A stretch of DNA of 64,000 bases from Laburnicola sp. R22_1 (Eukaryota; Ascomycota; Dothideomycetes; Pleosporales; Didymosphaeriaceae). Both the position numbers and the translations under genes were made by a program. Shown piece after piece: positions 32,847-45,215 of the stretch. Below the pieces are notes generated by a model. That model had not been told where the DNA came from, made no database searches, and saw nothing but the letters and a program-made list of their open reading frames with translations. Every line of letters begins with the position of its first letter. Within the stretch, counting starts at the first letter, position 1. The stretch lies in the NCBI GenBank assembly GCA_014281115.1, contig JACONQ010000001.1, positions 4,464,001 through 4,528,000 of the forward strand, read 5' to 3'.

Positions 32847-34673
32847 ATGGCCCTCCGACGCCAGAATTTGTCGCCCACGGCAAATCTGCTGCGCAACTCG
32901 CGCCTCTTCTCGCTGCCGAAACCCCTCCCGCGCCCCCCAGTCGCCGAAGTGCACGGCGCCGGCACCAAGAAAGCTTCCGACACAGCAACCCTCCCGTTCC
33001 CTACACACCAAGCTATTACAACGACGCCACAGTCGCTGGCACGCGGCGACTGGGGCCTGAAGCGGCCGCTGCCTTCGCGATCGCGCATTCTGCAAACGAG
33101 CGACCCCGTGGTCAAGGTCAAGCAACTAGACACCATCGAGCACATCACCGACTACGACTCGGCGGCCGACCATGTGCGGACGCGCCAGAAGTGGGAGGAG
33201 CTCGGCATCCCCATGATGAAGGGCATGGCTGCCATGCGGAACGAGGTCTCGGGAGTGCTGCCGGGAGGCGTGTTCGAGCGTCGGTCCGATATCACCTCGT
33301 ACGAACAGGACGAGGGCCTGGACGACGCTGGAAAGATCCTGGAAGCCATCAAGCAGAGCTTGGTAGAGAACCACAAAGTATACGAGCAAGAGAAGCGCAG
33401 CTTGGCAGCACGGCATCGCAGGCACCTGATGGCGTTGGAGAAGACGGGCGTGAATCTGGGCAACATGTACAAGCCCGATTTGGGCGATCTCTACAAGCCG
33501 TTCCGGGAAGTGGCGGACGTTCCATACATCCCCTTCAGCGTGCTGCAGTCCGACGCTGCCCGTCATAATAGCCGTCGGTGGAAACACGAGGGTCCATGGC
33601 TACCCGGGATGAGCGCCAACGAGTTTACCAGATTCATGGAGCAGGAGCTCTCGAGCCGGAAAAAAGAGTTCCGCCAGTACCTGCACCAATACGCCCGAAA
33701 TGAGATCTACCTTGCGCGTCAGGTGGCTTGGAAGAAGGCTCAGGTGCTGCCCGAAGACCCAGTAGAAGCTGAGGAGCATCTTAGAAAGCAGGAAGACATG
33801 CAGTACATGGCTCAATTAGCCCGGGAGTGGTCCAACATCTCCAACGAGGACATCGACGCCGTCATTAAATCCCTCCGCAGCGAAGCCGCCGCCAACCCTT
33901 TGCAGTCACCCCTCGTGCAGCGCCTCATCGTGCCTTTCCTCCGCATCCCCACCATCAAGGTCAAAACCTCAAACTACAGGCAAGGCCTCGGCGCCAACGA
34001 TGCCATCCAGCTCCGCTTCGACGACGATTCTACTCCCCTTTCTACGCATCCCTCAGCCGGTCTGGGCTATCTCCGCACAAACTCCTATATGAGCAACCAC
34101 CCCATTCTCGGTCCCCAGGGTGAGCGTGCACCTGTAAAAGCCCGTGTTCTCCAACCCCGCTCCGTATCCGGCACCAACTACGCGCGTGTCGGTGTTGCAG
34201 GTTTCGTCACCGACGACGAGTATCGCGGCATAGGCGAATACCGTAACGTAGGACGCGACGCCACGAGCGAGATTGACATTCACACCGAAGGCGGCGCCAA
34301 GCTGAACGTCCTGCCCCGCTTTGGATCCGTGACCAGCGACGGTCGCATCCATATCAAATTGTCACGCTCGACAGGCATGGAGGTCCAGGTCGCGAACGGC
34401 GAGCTGGAAGACCTGCCGCCAGTACGGTCGACTATGGACCCCAGTCCGTTGTCCGATTTGCGGTCTCTGGGTAACAGTGGCACGGAGCTAGATCAGCATA
34501 CTGCTCAGGCGAATGCATTTATGGATTTGATACAGAAAATGCCGGCGCGCCCGAATAAGGAGAGACGACCTGAGAAGGACGGTTCGTTTGTCGAGCCAGA
34601 TGAGACGCAGAATTTGGGCGAGAGGAGACCTGGGCTGGAAGCAGCGGTGAGGGGCAGGAGTTCGAGGCGGTGA
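32847..34673 (+). CDS. MRP51: Mitochondrial small-subunit ribosomal protein MRP51
   Basis: Single-exon gene of 608 residues. The N-terminus SPTANLLRNSRLFSLPKPLPRPP is the hallmark start of fungal Mrp51, and the leader is basic and Ser/Arg-rich, consistent with mitochondrial import. Other family-like segments are GDWGLKRPLPSRS, LDTIEHITDYDSAADHVRTRQKWEELG and PYIPFSVLQSDAARHNSRRWKHEGPWLPGM. Mrp51 (bS1m) belongs to the mitoribosome small subunit and supports translation initiation. At 608 residues it is longer than the yeast protein, as is common in filamentous fungi; the last 60 residues are Arg/Glu-rich and probably disordered. Confidence 0.9.
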   Translation: MALRRQNLSPTANLLRNSRLFSLPKPLPRPPVAEVHGAGTKKASDTATLPFPTHQAITTTPQSLARGDWGLKRPLPSRSRILQTSDPVVKVKQLDTIEHITDYDSAADHVRTRQKWEELGIPMMKGMAAMRNEVSGVLPGGVFERRSDITSYEQDEGLDDAGKILEAIKQSLVENHKVYEQEKRSLAARHRRHLMALEKTGVNLGNMYKPDLGDLYKPFREVADVPYIPFSVLQSDAARHNSRRWKHEGPWLPGMSANEFTRFMEQELSSRKKEFRQYLHQYARNEIYLARQVAWKKAQVLPEDPVEAEEHLRKQEDMQYMAQLAREWSNISNEDIDAVIKSLRSEAAANPLQSPLVQRLIVPFLRIPTIKVKTSNYRQGLGANDAIQLRFDDDSTPLSTHPSAGLGYLRTNSYMSNHPILGPQGERAPVKARVLQPRSVSGTNYARVGVAGFVTDDEYRGIGEYRNVGRDATSEIDIHTEGGAKLNVLPRFGSVTSDGRIHIKLSRSTGMEVQVANGELEDLPPVRSTMDPSPLSDLRSLGNSGTELDQHTAQANAFMDLIQKMPARPNKERRPEKDGSFVEPDETQNLGERRPGLEAAVRGRSSRR

Positions 34674-35275
34674 GCGCATGCATGTTGTAGGATAGAAGGG
34701 TGGAGGGGTTGTCACTTGCATATGTAGGGCATATAGAACTTGTATACCACTGTGATTACTTGTATTGTGTGGGAAATTTCACATTTACAGTTCGTTTGTG
34801 TTGAGGTGGAAGATAGAGAAATCTAACGTGCTGTGTTGATTGTATGTCGGGTATCATATTTGTGGAGCTTAGGCGTTGTGAGGCCAGTTTCTGTCTGCAG
34901 TGCTGGACAGGACGGGACGGGTTCTGGCGATGAGAGGGGTGTGGGGGTCAAGTACGCGTGTTTGATAAGACGAATGGTCGTAGGGTTATACAGGTAATGA
35001 ATTTAAGAACGCAGTATCGAGGTCTGTGCTCTACTAATAGCATCTAAACCCATCAATTGTTTGTATTAAGTTAGTGTAGATAATCACGGATGTTTTATCG
35101 AGTGCTCAAATTCGCAGAATCATGTTATATTCCATTTTTAACTCCATATGCAAATTCTACTAGGAACAGATGATAACGCTAGAACACACCAGCTCATCTA
35201 TCCCTCCATCAACCACACAAAACCTTCCCCGCGCGCCGCCTATACCTATTGTGACGGTTTATTATTCTTCTATTC
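34674..35275. other. Intergenic, convergent 3-prime ends
   Basis: This is moderately AT-rich sequence between MRP51 and the kinase-like fragment. I see no gene or repeat. Confidence 0.5.
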
Positions 35276-35885
35276 TTAGGAGTGGAAGGTTAGCCTTTTG
35301 CTCCGACACCTATCCTCCCACGCCTTAAGCCAAGCCTCCACATTCCTCACCAACCCAACATCATCCTCCACCCCCGCCGTATCCCCCACCCGAAACCCCT
35401 TCGGCCACCACTGTGGCCCCGCCATCCGCCCAACTAGCACCTCCCCAGGCCTATGCGTGCCATCAAAATCCCCAACCACCACCTTCGCCTCCTCAACATC
35501 CACAAAGACATTCTCAGGCCGAATGTCGCAATGCACAAGTCCCAGACTATGCATATGCCGCATGCCAGCCTTGATGCCCGCAACGATGCCCTTGACAGCG
35601 AGTCGCGCATCAGGCACCAGGCGCCCGCTCTTTAAGGAAACGCGTCGACGATCAAAGTGAACAGATCCATGGTATACCGCCTATACGCAATCGCAACCAC
35701 CAACCCATCCGCCGCACACACGACACCCAAATACTCGCACAGGTTCTCATGCCCCTCACCCTTCTTGATCACCTCGCACGCCCGAATCTCGCGCTCAAGC
35801 AGCGCCTTGACGTACGCTTGGACCGTGGCGTCTGTGTCGAACGAGCGGTATCTCTTTTGGGGAAGGAGAGGGTGTTTTTATTTTG
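35276..35885 (-). pseudogene. Protein-kinase-like gene, frameshifted
   Basis: The upstream part (about 35,885-35,632) reads TDATVQAYVKALLEREIRACEVIKKGEGHENLCEYLGVV, the region around the alpha-C helix, then a hinge-like RRYTMDLFTLIVDAFP. The frame is then lost near 35,630-35,640 and resumes as LKSGRLVPDARLAVKGIVAGIKAGMRHMHSLGLVHCDIRPENVFVD, with the catalytic loop HCDIRPEN and GDFDGT in place of DFG. It ends at TAA 35,276-35,278, before a full C-lobe. The glycine loop is not visible. A one-base indel or an unseen intron would explain the break. It is a short, divergent Ser/Thr kinase, probably dead. Confidence 0.65.
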
Positions 35886-36334
35886 TTTGGTGTGGTTGAT
35901 TGTAGGGTATTTTTTTGATAATGTTGTTTTGGTTTTGGGGGTGAATGGGAGTGGAAAGGTAAAGGGGATATATAGGGGATAGATAGGGGATAGATGGCAT
36001 TGTTAATGAGAGTGTTGTGTATGAATCATGGCGAGAGTTCGCGGTTTGCGTTGCGGTGACACATTGTGCAGCTTGACAAAGAAGGCAATCGATGTGAGAA
36101 TTGAAAAACGTGTCTTAATAGGACTGAACTAGCATTAAGAGGGAGATTGACGATTCTGTCGAGGGAATAAACACGTTGTTGCACGCTATGGAGAGGCCAG
36201 CACGTATCCAGATCTTCACCGCGTTGCCAGAAAAACCACTGCGTTCCCTAAAAACGTTATACGGTGTACTGGAAGTGCGCGAAGTTTCGTATCCGAGTAA
36301 AACATCAATATCCAGGATCAGGATAGCGTGACCA
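35886..36334. other. Intergenic
   Basis: T/G-rich sequence with GGGGATATATAGGGGATAGATAGGGGATAGATGG, a short imperfect tandem of GGGGATAGATA (about 35,966-35,998). No gene is supported. Confidence 0.4.
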
Positions 36335-37134
36335 TCACACAGAGGCTGCCGACTTCGTATTCATTTGGTGGCTCTCCGTGTGGCCAGCAGCGCCACCAGC
36401 AATACCTTGTGGATTCTCGGGTGTAGTGCGCCACCCACCCCCAGCTGTGTACGGCGCCCCAGAATTCTTATGCTTCCAGAGCGCGAGGGCGAAAAACACC
36501 AACGACACAACAACCAAGATCCTGCAAGAAATTAGATTCCACTCGTCTTTCCGCAACCGAGAACACAGAAACTCACCATTCCAAAGCCCCAATACCCGCC
36601 GCAGCCGCAACTGTGTCTCGATGTTTCTTCCTCCTGTCTTTGATACAATCCATATAACGCTCATTATAGCCAGCCGAGTCGCTGAACATGTCTTGCTGGC
36701 CTTCTTGCGCGCTCGTCGCACAATCTTGGAGATCGGAGTAGTCGAGGCCGGCGTAGAAGAGTTTGTATGCAGCGGCCCAGGAGGCGAGGTCAGCCCAGCA
36801 GGCGAGCCACCAGACGGCTTGGAAGATGGACAAGATGAAATAAGCCAATGCGTTGAACAGAGAAGGGACGAAGATGGTGGTGGTGAGGAAGTAGGCTTCC
36901 GTTATGAAGATGGCGATGGCCTGTGCAAGATGTGAGCTGGTGAAGAGAGCGAAGAGAGGGAGCATGTAGTACGCAGAAAATAGCGTAGCCGTTTCCACCA
37001 AAGAAGTCGTTGAAGGTTGCAGCGTAGGCGGCGAGACCGAGCACAGCGACCGCGACTACGATTTTTCCGATGATGAGGAACTTGAACCAAGAAGGTAGAG
37101 TGGGGATGTGATCGCGAGGCTGCGTATTCGTCAT
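36335..37134 (-). CDS. Four-helix membrane protein, apparent one-base frameshift
   Basis: The start is ATG 37,132-37,134. Hydrophobic segments are FLIIGKIVVAVAVLGLAAYAA, MLPLFALFTSSHLAQAIAIFI, IFVPSLFNALAYFILSIFQAVWWL and, after intron 36,522-36,576 (55 bp, GTGAGT to TTGCAG), ILVVVSLVFFALALW. This gives four membrane helices and a cytosolic Gly/Ser tail. The frame breaks at the A4 run near 36,977-36,980; one T fewer on the coding strand would give GYAISAYYM and a single open frame. The gene is therefore either recently broken or contains a consensus error. The layout resembles small fungal four-helix (MARVEL-like) proteins, but I see no diagnostic motif. Confidence 0.6.
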
Positions 37135-40100
37135 CTTCGGAGTTGTATTTCTTTACAATGGGGTTGGAGAGTAAGGATGTGGACAGCTTGTTGGCCTGCG
37201 TTATCTAGTAACGAGGAACACTCATATATATGCGAAACAGAGCGTTCGCCTGACCTTGACGAGTCGTACGCGCCCATCTTAGTTGCATGCGACATAAAAA
37301 GATTGGTGATTTCGCTTCAGCTGTGAATACTAGTGTGAATAATAGTGTGAATAGTGTGAATACTAGTGTGAATACTAGGAGAATTGGTGGATTTTATTGG
37401 TGTGTGTTGTTGATCATCGGCGGGCTGAGCGCCATAAGCCAAAATACGATGTTGTGGTAGGGAGAAGCTCGTATTTCAACGAATGACAATGAAGGATGCA
37501 TTTGTAGGAAGAATACGTCTTGCGATCGACATACAGCTCACGCGTATAGTTTTTTGAAGGCCAGTGGTTAATGGGTCCGATAAGGACTGAGAGTTTGAGC
37601 GTGAAGGCCGTTATATTTTTATGATGGGGTCCATTTTCGGCTGCGCGTGCTCCCCTACGCGTTGAACTTGCGGGTCTGCGTTCCTGTGTGCATTGGATAG
37701 ATAGCTTCTAGGAAGAGGTTTGAGTTTCTCTTCGAGCGATGGATTAGACCAAGGCAGTTTGAACATCGATCAACTACTTCCTCGCTCTGTATGGACCATG
37801 GCAATGAGGCCGGTTTTAGACGTGATCTTACCTCGCCATCTACAGCTTTTACACCTAGAGAAACTTCGCGATTAGCGGCTGCATTTTGAGAAGGGCAAAC
37901 TTTCCTCACAACACGCCCAATATTTCTCGAAACACCAGCAGATTGTTCATGTACAAGAGATGGCTTCATACTTGTTCTGCGCGGCCTCAATACTGTGCTA
38001 AGCCGCATTTGCCGCCGGTGGTATCGGGTCACGTTGTGCCACGATGTTGCCCAGGCAGACCCAGAATCAATTCTTGGGTGCCTAGTAGGTACACTCAAGC
38101 TTCATTGGGCGGGCCTTCCTCAGGCCACTGGCGACGAGAGTACACGTAGCTCGAGAGAATATTTTAGGAGACGCATGTTCGTCTCATCGAACGGAGGAGG
38201 GGGCATGTCGCTGCGTGGCGGGGCATGTAGAGGATCTGTTGTGAGTCACGCACGACCACCCACCCGGTGCGCGGCAGGGCGGGGGCTGTACCACGTGACT
38301 GCGCTATCGACCATAACAGGAACCACTAGGCGTCAGCCCCCACTGGCGCAAATCCTGGGTTAACCTACGCTTCGAAATTACTGACCTAGCGCCATAGCAA
38401 GGCGTTTCGAATATGTGTCATTCACAAATCCACTCCCATTAATGTGCCAATCTTTCCGACCAACAGATTTCGAAGCTACGTCGTATTGGACTCGTCATCG
38501 CGATCTTCCCAACGAGGCAGCCAGGTATGTGTACTTGTCACAACAGAAAATTTCTCTGTTTGCTTGGTCGTTTATTTCTCGAAAGGTAGATTGTGCTTAT
38601 TTTCCGCGGACGCTGGCCCTCCGAGGGCATTTATCCAGGTTTGCATTGCGATTTCCAAATCGTTGCGAAGATTTGACTTGCTCAGCGCGTCCACGTAGCA
38701 ATAGCGGAACTCCTGGCGCGTGACGCCTTGCCAATTCTGCGACGATCAGGTGAATCAAAAGAAGTTCTATGTGCGAGTGAAAAGCAGAACAACGCAAGCA
38801 TGACAGCGACGATCCACTGGCACGTGTACAGATCTGATATCGCTTTGCAACGTGGTCCTAGGTGATCGGAGAGCCATAGGACTTTACTTACATTCTCCGG
38901 CCAGGCCTGTTTCATCCCGTTTGTGAGCCCTTCATAAGCACGTGCCTCAACTTGCGTGTGACCAGAAGTGTTGAAGGCAACTGCGCATTCTTCTGGAGAG
39001 CCCCATCACGATGCCGCTTGTGGAACAGCCACTAGCGCCGCTAACACGCAAGTAACGATGTTCATGGCGGCCAGCTCGTCGAGCAACCGGACCTTGTACT
39101 GCTAGGTATGGTCGATGTGAACGGTAAAGATCGGCACGGCTGCGAGCCTGTTCGCCGAGCGCGACACTTGGTTGATGGATAAAAGTAGAGGGAACAGTAG
39201 TTGTTTATGAGGCCTGTAGGAAACGGACACACATGCATGCCAAGACTGACTAAGGGAGCAACGCTAGCCTAATTGCACAAGCGCAGTGAAAGGACGGCTA
39301 CCTGCCAAACGCCAGTGGCCAGCTCAATGTGGCAAATTCTGCGCTGCATCCCACGTTGAAAGCCGATGCTGTGAAACAGGCTCGGCATCAGGCTCTGGCG
39401 GTGGCTGTTATCTATTAAACACAGTAGTAGTAGAAGCTATTCCAATTAGTAAGCCATATAATGCCCTATGACTGCCTCCTATCTGGGTATCCTCTCTATA
39501 TCACCCTTGCTTGGCCTGGTTTTTGGTCAATGCGCAGGCCTGGAGGATCTTTGCCAAACTAGAACACACTCCCTGAGTCGTTTGAACATCCAGCCCGGTC
39601 CGAAAAGAATAACTACCATGATGTATGAGTAAGTCGTGATCGTAAAAGGAGCCTGGTATATTGGTGAAGGCCCTGGCGTACGAGAAACACGTGCCTGCAC
39701 GCCAATCCGTAGTCGGTGCAGATTTTATTTGCAAGCACCATATTGTGGAGCCTTGCATTTTCTGCATCGACTCAGGCGCATCGAAACAAAGATTCTATTC
39801 CGTGAATTGTTGTAGCGATATACGACAAAGTAATCAGCTGCTGTAAGATCAACATCTGGAGCATGTCGACAGATATTACGCACTCATGGTGCGGACCTCG
39901 GTGTGCATGTTGCATTCCTAGGACTGTCGAAGCCGTTGTTCAGGACCACTGCAGTTGTGAGTTGACGAGAGAAGCGCACCGTGTTCCAGCCGATCCTGTT
40001 GGCAAGAATCTATTACTCACGCTTCAAGGTTTTCACCTCATGCACGTGGACATTTAGATCTCCTGCGCCAGGCATGATAGTGCGATGTAACAGTCATGAC

Positions 40101-41328
40101 TCCCCAGTTTGGTTGAACACGAAGTCGTTTGACATAATGAAAAGTCTTGTCTGTGGTCCCCTGCCTGTATGGCTACCCACCAGCGTTCCTCGACGGCTGA
40201 GGCGGCGCGAATAATCGAGGCAAACACTCATGAAATTATTCGTAGTGGGCATCGAAAGTGCGCCAAGTTCTCTCCTTTCCTTCGTTGTGGGCTTGAGTTT
40301 CCAGTAATTCTTCAGCTGCGTGCTGGCACGCGGCTGTCTCCGATGCTAGTATTTGATCCTGGGCAACTACGTGTTCGGAAGAGTTGTATGGGTGCACTGC
40401 GTGATGATTTGTCGAGGGTGGAGATCATTTGAATATTCTTCCGATTGTACAAGTTACGCAAGAAAAGCGCATGTCGATTCGACAAGTGAAAATCGCACTC
40501 AGAATTTCTGCTACCAAAGCTGTGCGGCCAGACTTGGGCGGCCGAAGGTTAAGGTAATAAAACCGCATGGAAAACGACTCGCCTGTGACAAACTCAGAGT
40601 ACGCATAACTTCTAGGGGGATCAAACGCCATAGTAGCAGCATTCGATCATTTGCATGCAAAAAATCTTTCGGTGTCATGGGCACGACGACCGCCGAGTAC
40701 TGAGTCTGACATAGACTGCCTGGAATCTCCAAACAGTAACAGAGAAACAGGCATCCGTCAATCAAGCCGTTTCATGTATGAAGTCGTGAATATCGTTGTA
40801 TGGATAATGTAGCAGACTCTACGGGCCGGTTGCAAATGGAGGCGGCAAAGTGGAATCGTCCGCCCTAAAGGATTCAAAAATCCCCTCTCTTGTCGTTCAA
40901 ATACACGATCCAACTCAAGCGTCAGTTGGAAGCATTCTTGGATCTCTCTGTCAAGCGTCAAATAGAAAGGTAGTCGTCTCCGTCGTACTCACTACATAAC
41001 ACCCAGGCTACAACACCTGCGCATGTGTACTGTGGTTTCGAGACTATCGCGGGAACGCCCTTCATGTTCGCGCGGTGACTGATAATTGCTTCTCGCTTTG
41101 AAAGAAGAGATACGAAGCTTAGCGCGGAAGGTGAGAGCGGGAAGCAAGTCTATCGGCTTGTACGTGATATGGTAGAGAGGCTTGACATGGGTCCTGGGCC
41201 ACAGTCTCCATTCCACCTGAAGGGAACTCATGTGCAATGGCATCTTGTAGAACTGGAGAAGGCCAGCGCCCTCTATTAATCTTCGGAAAGGTACGTCCTC
41301 GGTGGACGCGGGAGTTGAGGTTCGGAAT
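37135..41328. other. 4.2-kb gene-poor stretch
   Basis: No gene can be supported. Short frames abound but lack family features. The minus-strand pieces 41,243-40,992 (ATG start, 83 codons) and 40,990-40,760 (FYLTLDREIQECFQLTLELDRVFERQERGF) look protein-like and follow the disrupted frame at 41,329-42,029, so they may be further exons of the same decayed gene. The minus-strand frame 38,098-37,655 has no recognised content. A minisatellite lies at 37,322-37,379. Confidence 0.45.
37322..37379 (+). repeat. GTGAATACTAGT minisatellite
   Basis: About five imperfect units of GTGAATACTA(GT) in tandem over 58 bp, some shortened to GTGAATA(GT). It lies between genes, about 190 bp upstream of the membrane-protein start. 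Confidence 0.8.
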
Positions 41329-42029
41329 TCACGTTGCTAGGTTGCGACTGCGAGCAGAACTAGTCAAAGTCGCCTGTGAAAGTTGTCCAGACCTTGCATG
41401 GCCTTTTGGTTCATACGACGGATATTTTTGCGCCTCCTCGATGGGGTTTTCGAGGGACGTCGCCCTATGCCTGGCATTTATGGGCAGCGACGTTCGTAGT
41501 CGCTTCACGAGGTCAAGAATGGGCCTCTGCGAAATGCTGGATCTGAAGAGCGATGTGACAATGCACACGCCGTAGAAGCTGAGCAGGCACGTGTTGAAGT
41601 ACTGCGCTGCGCGCTCTCCCATGCATTCTGTAATTGCGCGACCGGGTGTCATGGCGTGGCCGATGTGCTCAATGAGACGTCCAGAGTGCCAGGCAAGCCA
41701 GAGGAGATATAACTCCATGACTGCGGCTAATTCCTCAAGCCACGACACGGACGGAACTGATGGAAGGTCCTCGCACGGGCCGACCGTCCATCATGGCCTG
41801 GAAGAAGTCCTGCGAGGGAACGAAGGAATAATTGTTTCGGTCCTAAACGCAGTGGCAGCAGCCTTCCTCTCTTTCTCTGGGGTTCGGTTGAGAAGAATTG
41901 CGAGCCATGCCTCGTGAAGAGCAAGAACGTGCGCGCATCAGCCAGTAGCCTGCTTGCGCACCAAATCGCTCGACCACAACGCGATACCGTCGGGCGACAG
42001 CTCGCATTGCCAGGAGATGTCGCACTGTG
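41329..42029 (-). pseudogene. Unrecognised reading frame with two in-frame TGA codons
   Basis: From ATG 42,027-42,029 one minus-strand frame runs to a stop at 41,329 through two TGA codons, after RKQATG and after RRTSSRP. The parts look coding: MPTQCDISWQCELSPDGIAL, then CAHVLALHEAWLAILLNRTPEKERKAAATAF, then SWLEELAAVMELYLLWLAWHSGRLIEHIGHAM. Both TGA codons could be former TGG or CGA. I recognise no family. Splicing could remove a stop, but I found no convincing donor/acceptor pair for either. Confidence 0.4.
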
Positions 42030-42398
42030 TTGGCATGTTCTCAAACCCACATTAGCAGTCCTCACGTCAGTTGTCTGTGACGCGCGCGCGTTGTGGTTGT
42101 GTTTTGGGTGGCAGGTCGCCGTGAGAGAAAGGAAATGGAGGTGGCCCACGCGGGGGTCAAGGCTCGCTTTGCCAAGGACGGTTAGTGGCGCTAGTTACGC
42201 GAGCGTGAATGTTTTTACCTCGCACCTCGAACCTGGGCCTCCCTCGGCCACCCAACGCTCTACCCCTACCCGCGGACCCCAACACCACAACGCCATCTAT
42301 TTCCATCCACTATTGCCGTTCCCGCAGTGAAACTGACCACGCGCATTGGCCTAGGACCCCTGGAGGAGTGAATAGAGCTGCAGGTCGCGTCGGAAGTC

Positions 42399-43692
42399 AT
42401 GTCACCTGCCCCAATCACCAAGGAAGAAGGCGCGGCTGCCTCGCCATCCCCGCCACAATCGCAGCCACCGCCACGAAGTAAGTCAAGCACAGTAAACACC
42501 GTTCCCGTATCTGATTATTCTTGCAGCTCCCCAAGTGCCAAGCTTCGACGATATATTCCATCAGAAGTTTATGGACATCGTTCAGGATTGGAAAGAAGAT
42601 CCCCGCTCTCAGCAGTTGACTCAGAGAGACCGGAAGAACTGGATCGATACAGCTTACTATGAAACCGACGAGGAGGTTTTCGGAAATCGCCAGCTATCGG
42701 ACCAAGACATCAAGCTTCGCGCACTCACCAAGGTTTTCTACAAGGTCCTCGCCGAAGAACCATGGTCCGAGGACTGGATTCGCCCCCATGATGTGGAGCG
42801 CAAGCTTTCCAGGTTCGAAATGCACAAAGATTCTGTAAAGCTTGCCGCCGAACATGGTCTGTCCACTCCAAGAGAGGCCATCGCGGCGGCTCGCCGAGCG
42901 CTCGCCTTGCAGGCAAAAGCGCCCAAAGACAAGACAAATCTCCGCGGCCCTTTTGACGACATCGAGATCATCTACATCCCGGGCACCGTATCGTCAACTG
43001 CTACGAACAAGATCGACCGAGACACCATATACCCGGTTTCTGTGTCCAGCGTTGCTAACCTCCTGCAAACGCACATCTGCAGGGACATGACGAGGCCTTA
43101 TGCCATGGCTCAGAAATTTGTCAGTGTTACGGACACTGAGGAGCTGACCAAGTTGCGCCAGTTCGCATGCGACGCCTGTGACTTTGCGCCGCACCTTCTC
43201 GACAACGACAACATCAGTCTGCTCATCATTCTGCTCATCCTGACCCGCTCCGAGATCTGCAGGCGCTTCGAAAACAACGGCATCCGTATCGAAGGGTCAA
43301 CCATCAGCCACCGTCGAGCCGAGTGCATGAAGCAGAAGCTGGGCTGGAAGGTGGCAGACGAGCGCAAGCCATTTGATAATGTCGCTACTGAACTCCAGAC
43401 ACGCGTCAAGAACGCCTGTTTCCCTGCGCCACGAGCTCAACGCTTGAATAAGACCAAGGGTCCGCGCAAGTCGTCCACGCCAGCCACTCCCTCCACTCCG
43501 CCCATCGGTTACTTTGCAGGCCCGCAAGTGCGGTTGCCCATCAACGGCAACGGCAACGCCAACCACGGCATCAACATCCCAGCTCCACCGTCTGCATACA
43601 ATCTGGGTAACCAGTGGCCGAACAACATCGCAGCCCATCAAAGAGCGAACGGCCCGGGAAGCAGCGCTGCTGAGCCGATGGACCTTTCGTAA
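42399..43692 (+). CDS. Unrecognised conserved-looking protein
   Basis: Exons are 42,399-42,477 and 42,527-43,692, with intron 42,478-42,526 (49 bp, GTAAGT to TTGCAG), giving 414 residues. The Pro/Ser-rich N-terminus (EEGAAASPSPPQSQPPPR) leads into a folded-looking core: VPSFDDIFHQKFMDIVQDWKED, FYKVLAEEPWSEDWIRPHDVERKL, FDDIEIIYIPGTVSS. A helical part follows with a CDACDF motif and NISLLIILLILTRSEICRRF, and the C-terminus is a disordered NGNGN/Pro-rich tail ending EPMDLS. Without a signal peptide and with a basic PRAQRLNKTKGPRK stretch, a nuclear or cytosolic role is possible. No function is assigned. Confidence 0.75.
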
Positions 43693-45215
43693 ATTTGCGT
43701 GGCATGACACGGTCGGACCGTCCCGTCATGGATGCATTGCATGGTATCGGCGTCAGCCTGCTTTTATTCTTCTTCAAACATCTCTTCCACCACGCGGGAG
43801 GGACAGCGCATACATTATCGGCGTTCACACTTCGATTTTTCCCTTCAATGGGTTCGGCGTGCTCGGTGGCGATATGGAAGGCTTAGGCCCGGTTTCTTAT
43901 TGTAAAATCTATCTTGGGCCTGCGAGATGCGGTATGTAGGACGGGCTTCTAATTCAATTGTCTCGGAGATTTTTAATCTTTTGTGCAAAAATGACGAGTG
44001 CGACATGTGTGAAGGGCGGAGATGTGCGGGGTCCGGTTTCACGCGCCGGCCGTGCACGTTACCCACTATTTCACCGCCTCGTCTAGTTCCAAACGCGACC
44101 AGCCATCTCGATTTCGACGCGTCGCATTCAACGACTCACGACATCGCCTCTTCAAATACAAGAAAATGTCGCAATATGAAACGTCGCCAGCATTTCACTC
44201 TAGCCGCTCTAGGATTACGTAATACAGCATCTACCAGTACCTGGTCGTACAGCGGCGAACAATGGCTGCATGTGTCAGGCATATGGACTAGGCTGTGGCG
44301 CATGCGGTTAAAAAGTAAAATCGACTTTGGTGCTCTCTTTCTGTGATCTTGCGCTTCCTGCAGACATCACCTTTACGTCCGCGGCCGTTGATTAGTCCAC
44401 GTGACTGCCGTCAACCCGTGGGCATTATCACCATGTCAATCCGGATATCCCTTGTCCAAACTCTTCACATAAACGACCTCCGATTCCTAGCACGCGCTAT
44501 GCATTATGATCTCCTGGTTCCGATCCCGACCCGTCGCGAACTTGCTCCTGGTCCTACTTTGCAGTTGTCGAGCTGCGGTTGTGAGCTATAGTGGCCTACG
44601 GTCAGGTTTTACATATAAGCAGAATTCATTGGAAAACTTCACTGCGATGTAGCTTCCCATACTTGTCACGCCCCTACTTGGACTATCAATCGTTGAACAA
44701 GTTTGACGGCACATGCATTCCCGGCGTATTAAGGAATTGTGGCAGATATAACTCATCAAACACCACTACGAGGATCCGATGAGATAGGTCACCGGAAAGA
44801 TGCGAGAACCTCGCATGATGATGGTGGTCATTGGAAGCCTGGGCCACTGCTTCAGTAGGACATTCAATGGTGAGCACTTGTTCCAGATCGTCATTGGTGC
44901 ATTATCAAAAGAAAAACTCGCGCACGTTCGGCACAATTGGTGCAATATGGAAGTTGTACAGTCATAGAGGGTGGTATAAACAGCCACAGAGATCAAGAAT
45001 GTTGTCCAGAGGCTACGTGCAGGGTGTTGATCCCCAGAGCATGACAGCTGGTCCTCCGATCAATGAAGCATCCGGGCCTGAAAACCTACCGTCTCCTCAT
45101 TCAAATGCTATTGCATTCACAGGTTTCCGAAAATACTACTAAAGATTCCGTTCTTTGCCGCTGTCTCCACTGTAACTACACAAAAAGCAACTGCAAAAAA
45201 AGAAAATCCGCATAC
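43693..45215. other. Intergenic, 1.5 kb
   Basis: No supported gene, repeat or RNA. Short frames on both strands lack any family feature. Confidence 0.5.

Noticed and set aside
41329..42029. TGA codons read as selenocysteine
   Set aside because: Most fungi lack the selenocysteine system, no selenoprotein family is recognised, and G-to-A change of TGG or C-to-T change of CGA is simpler.
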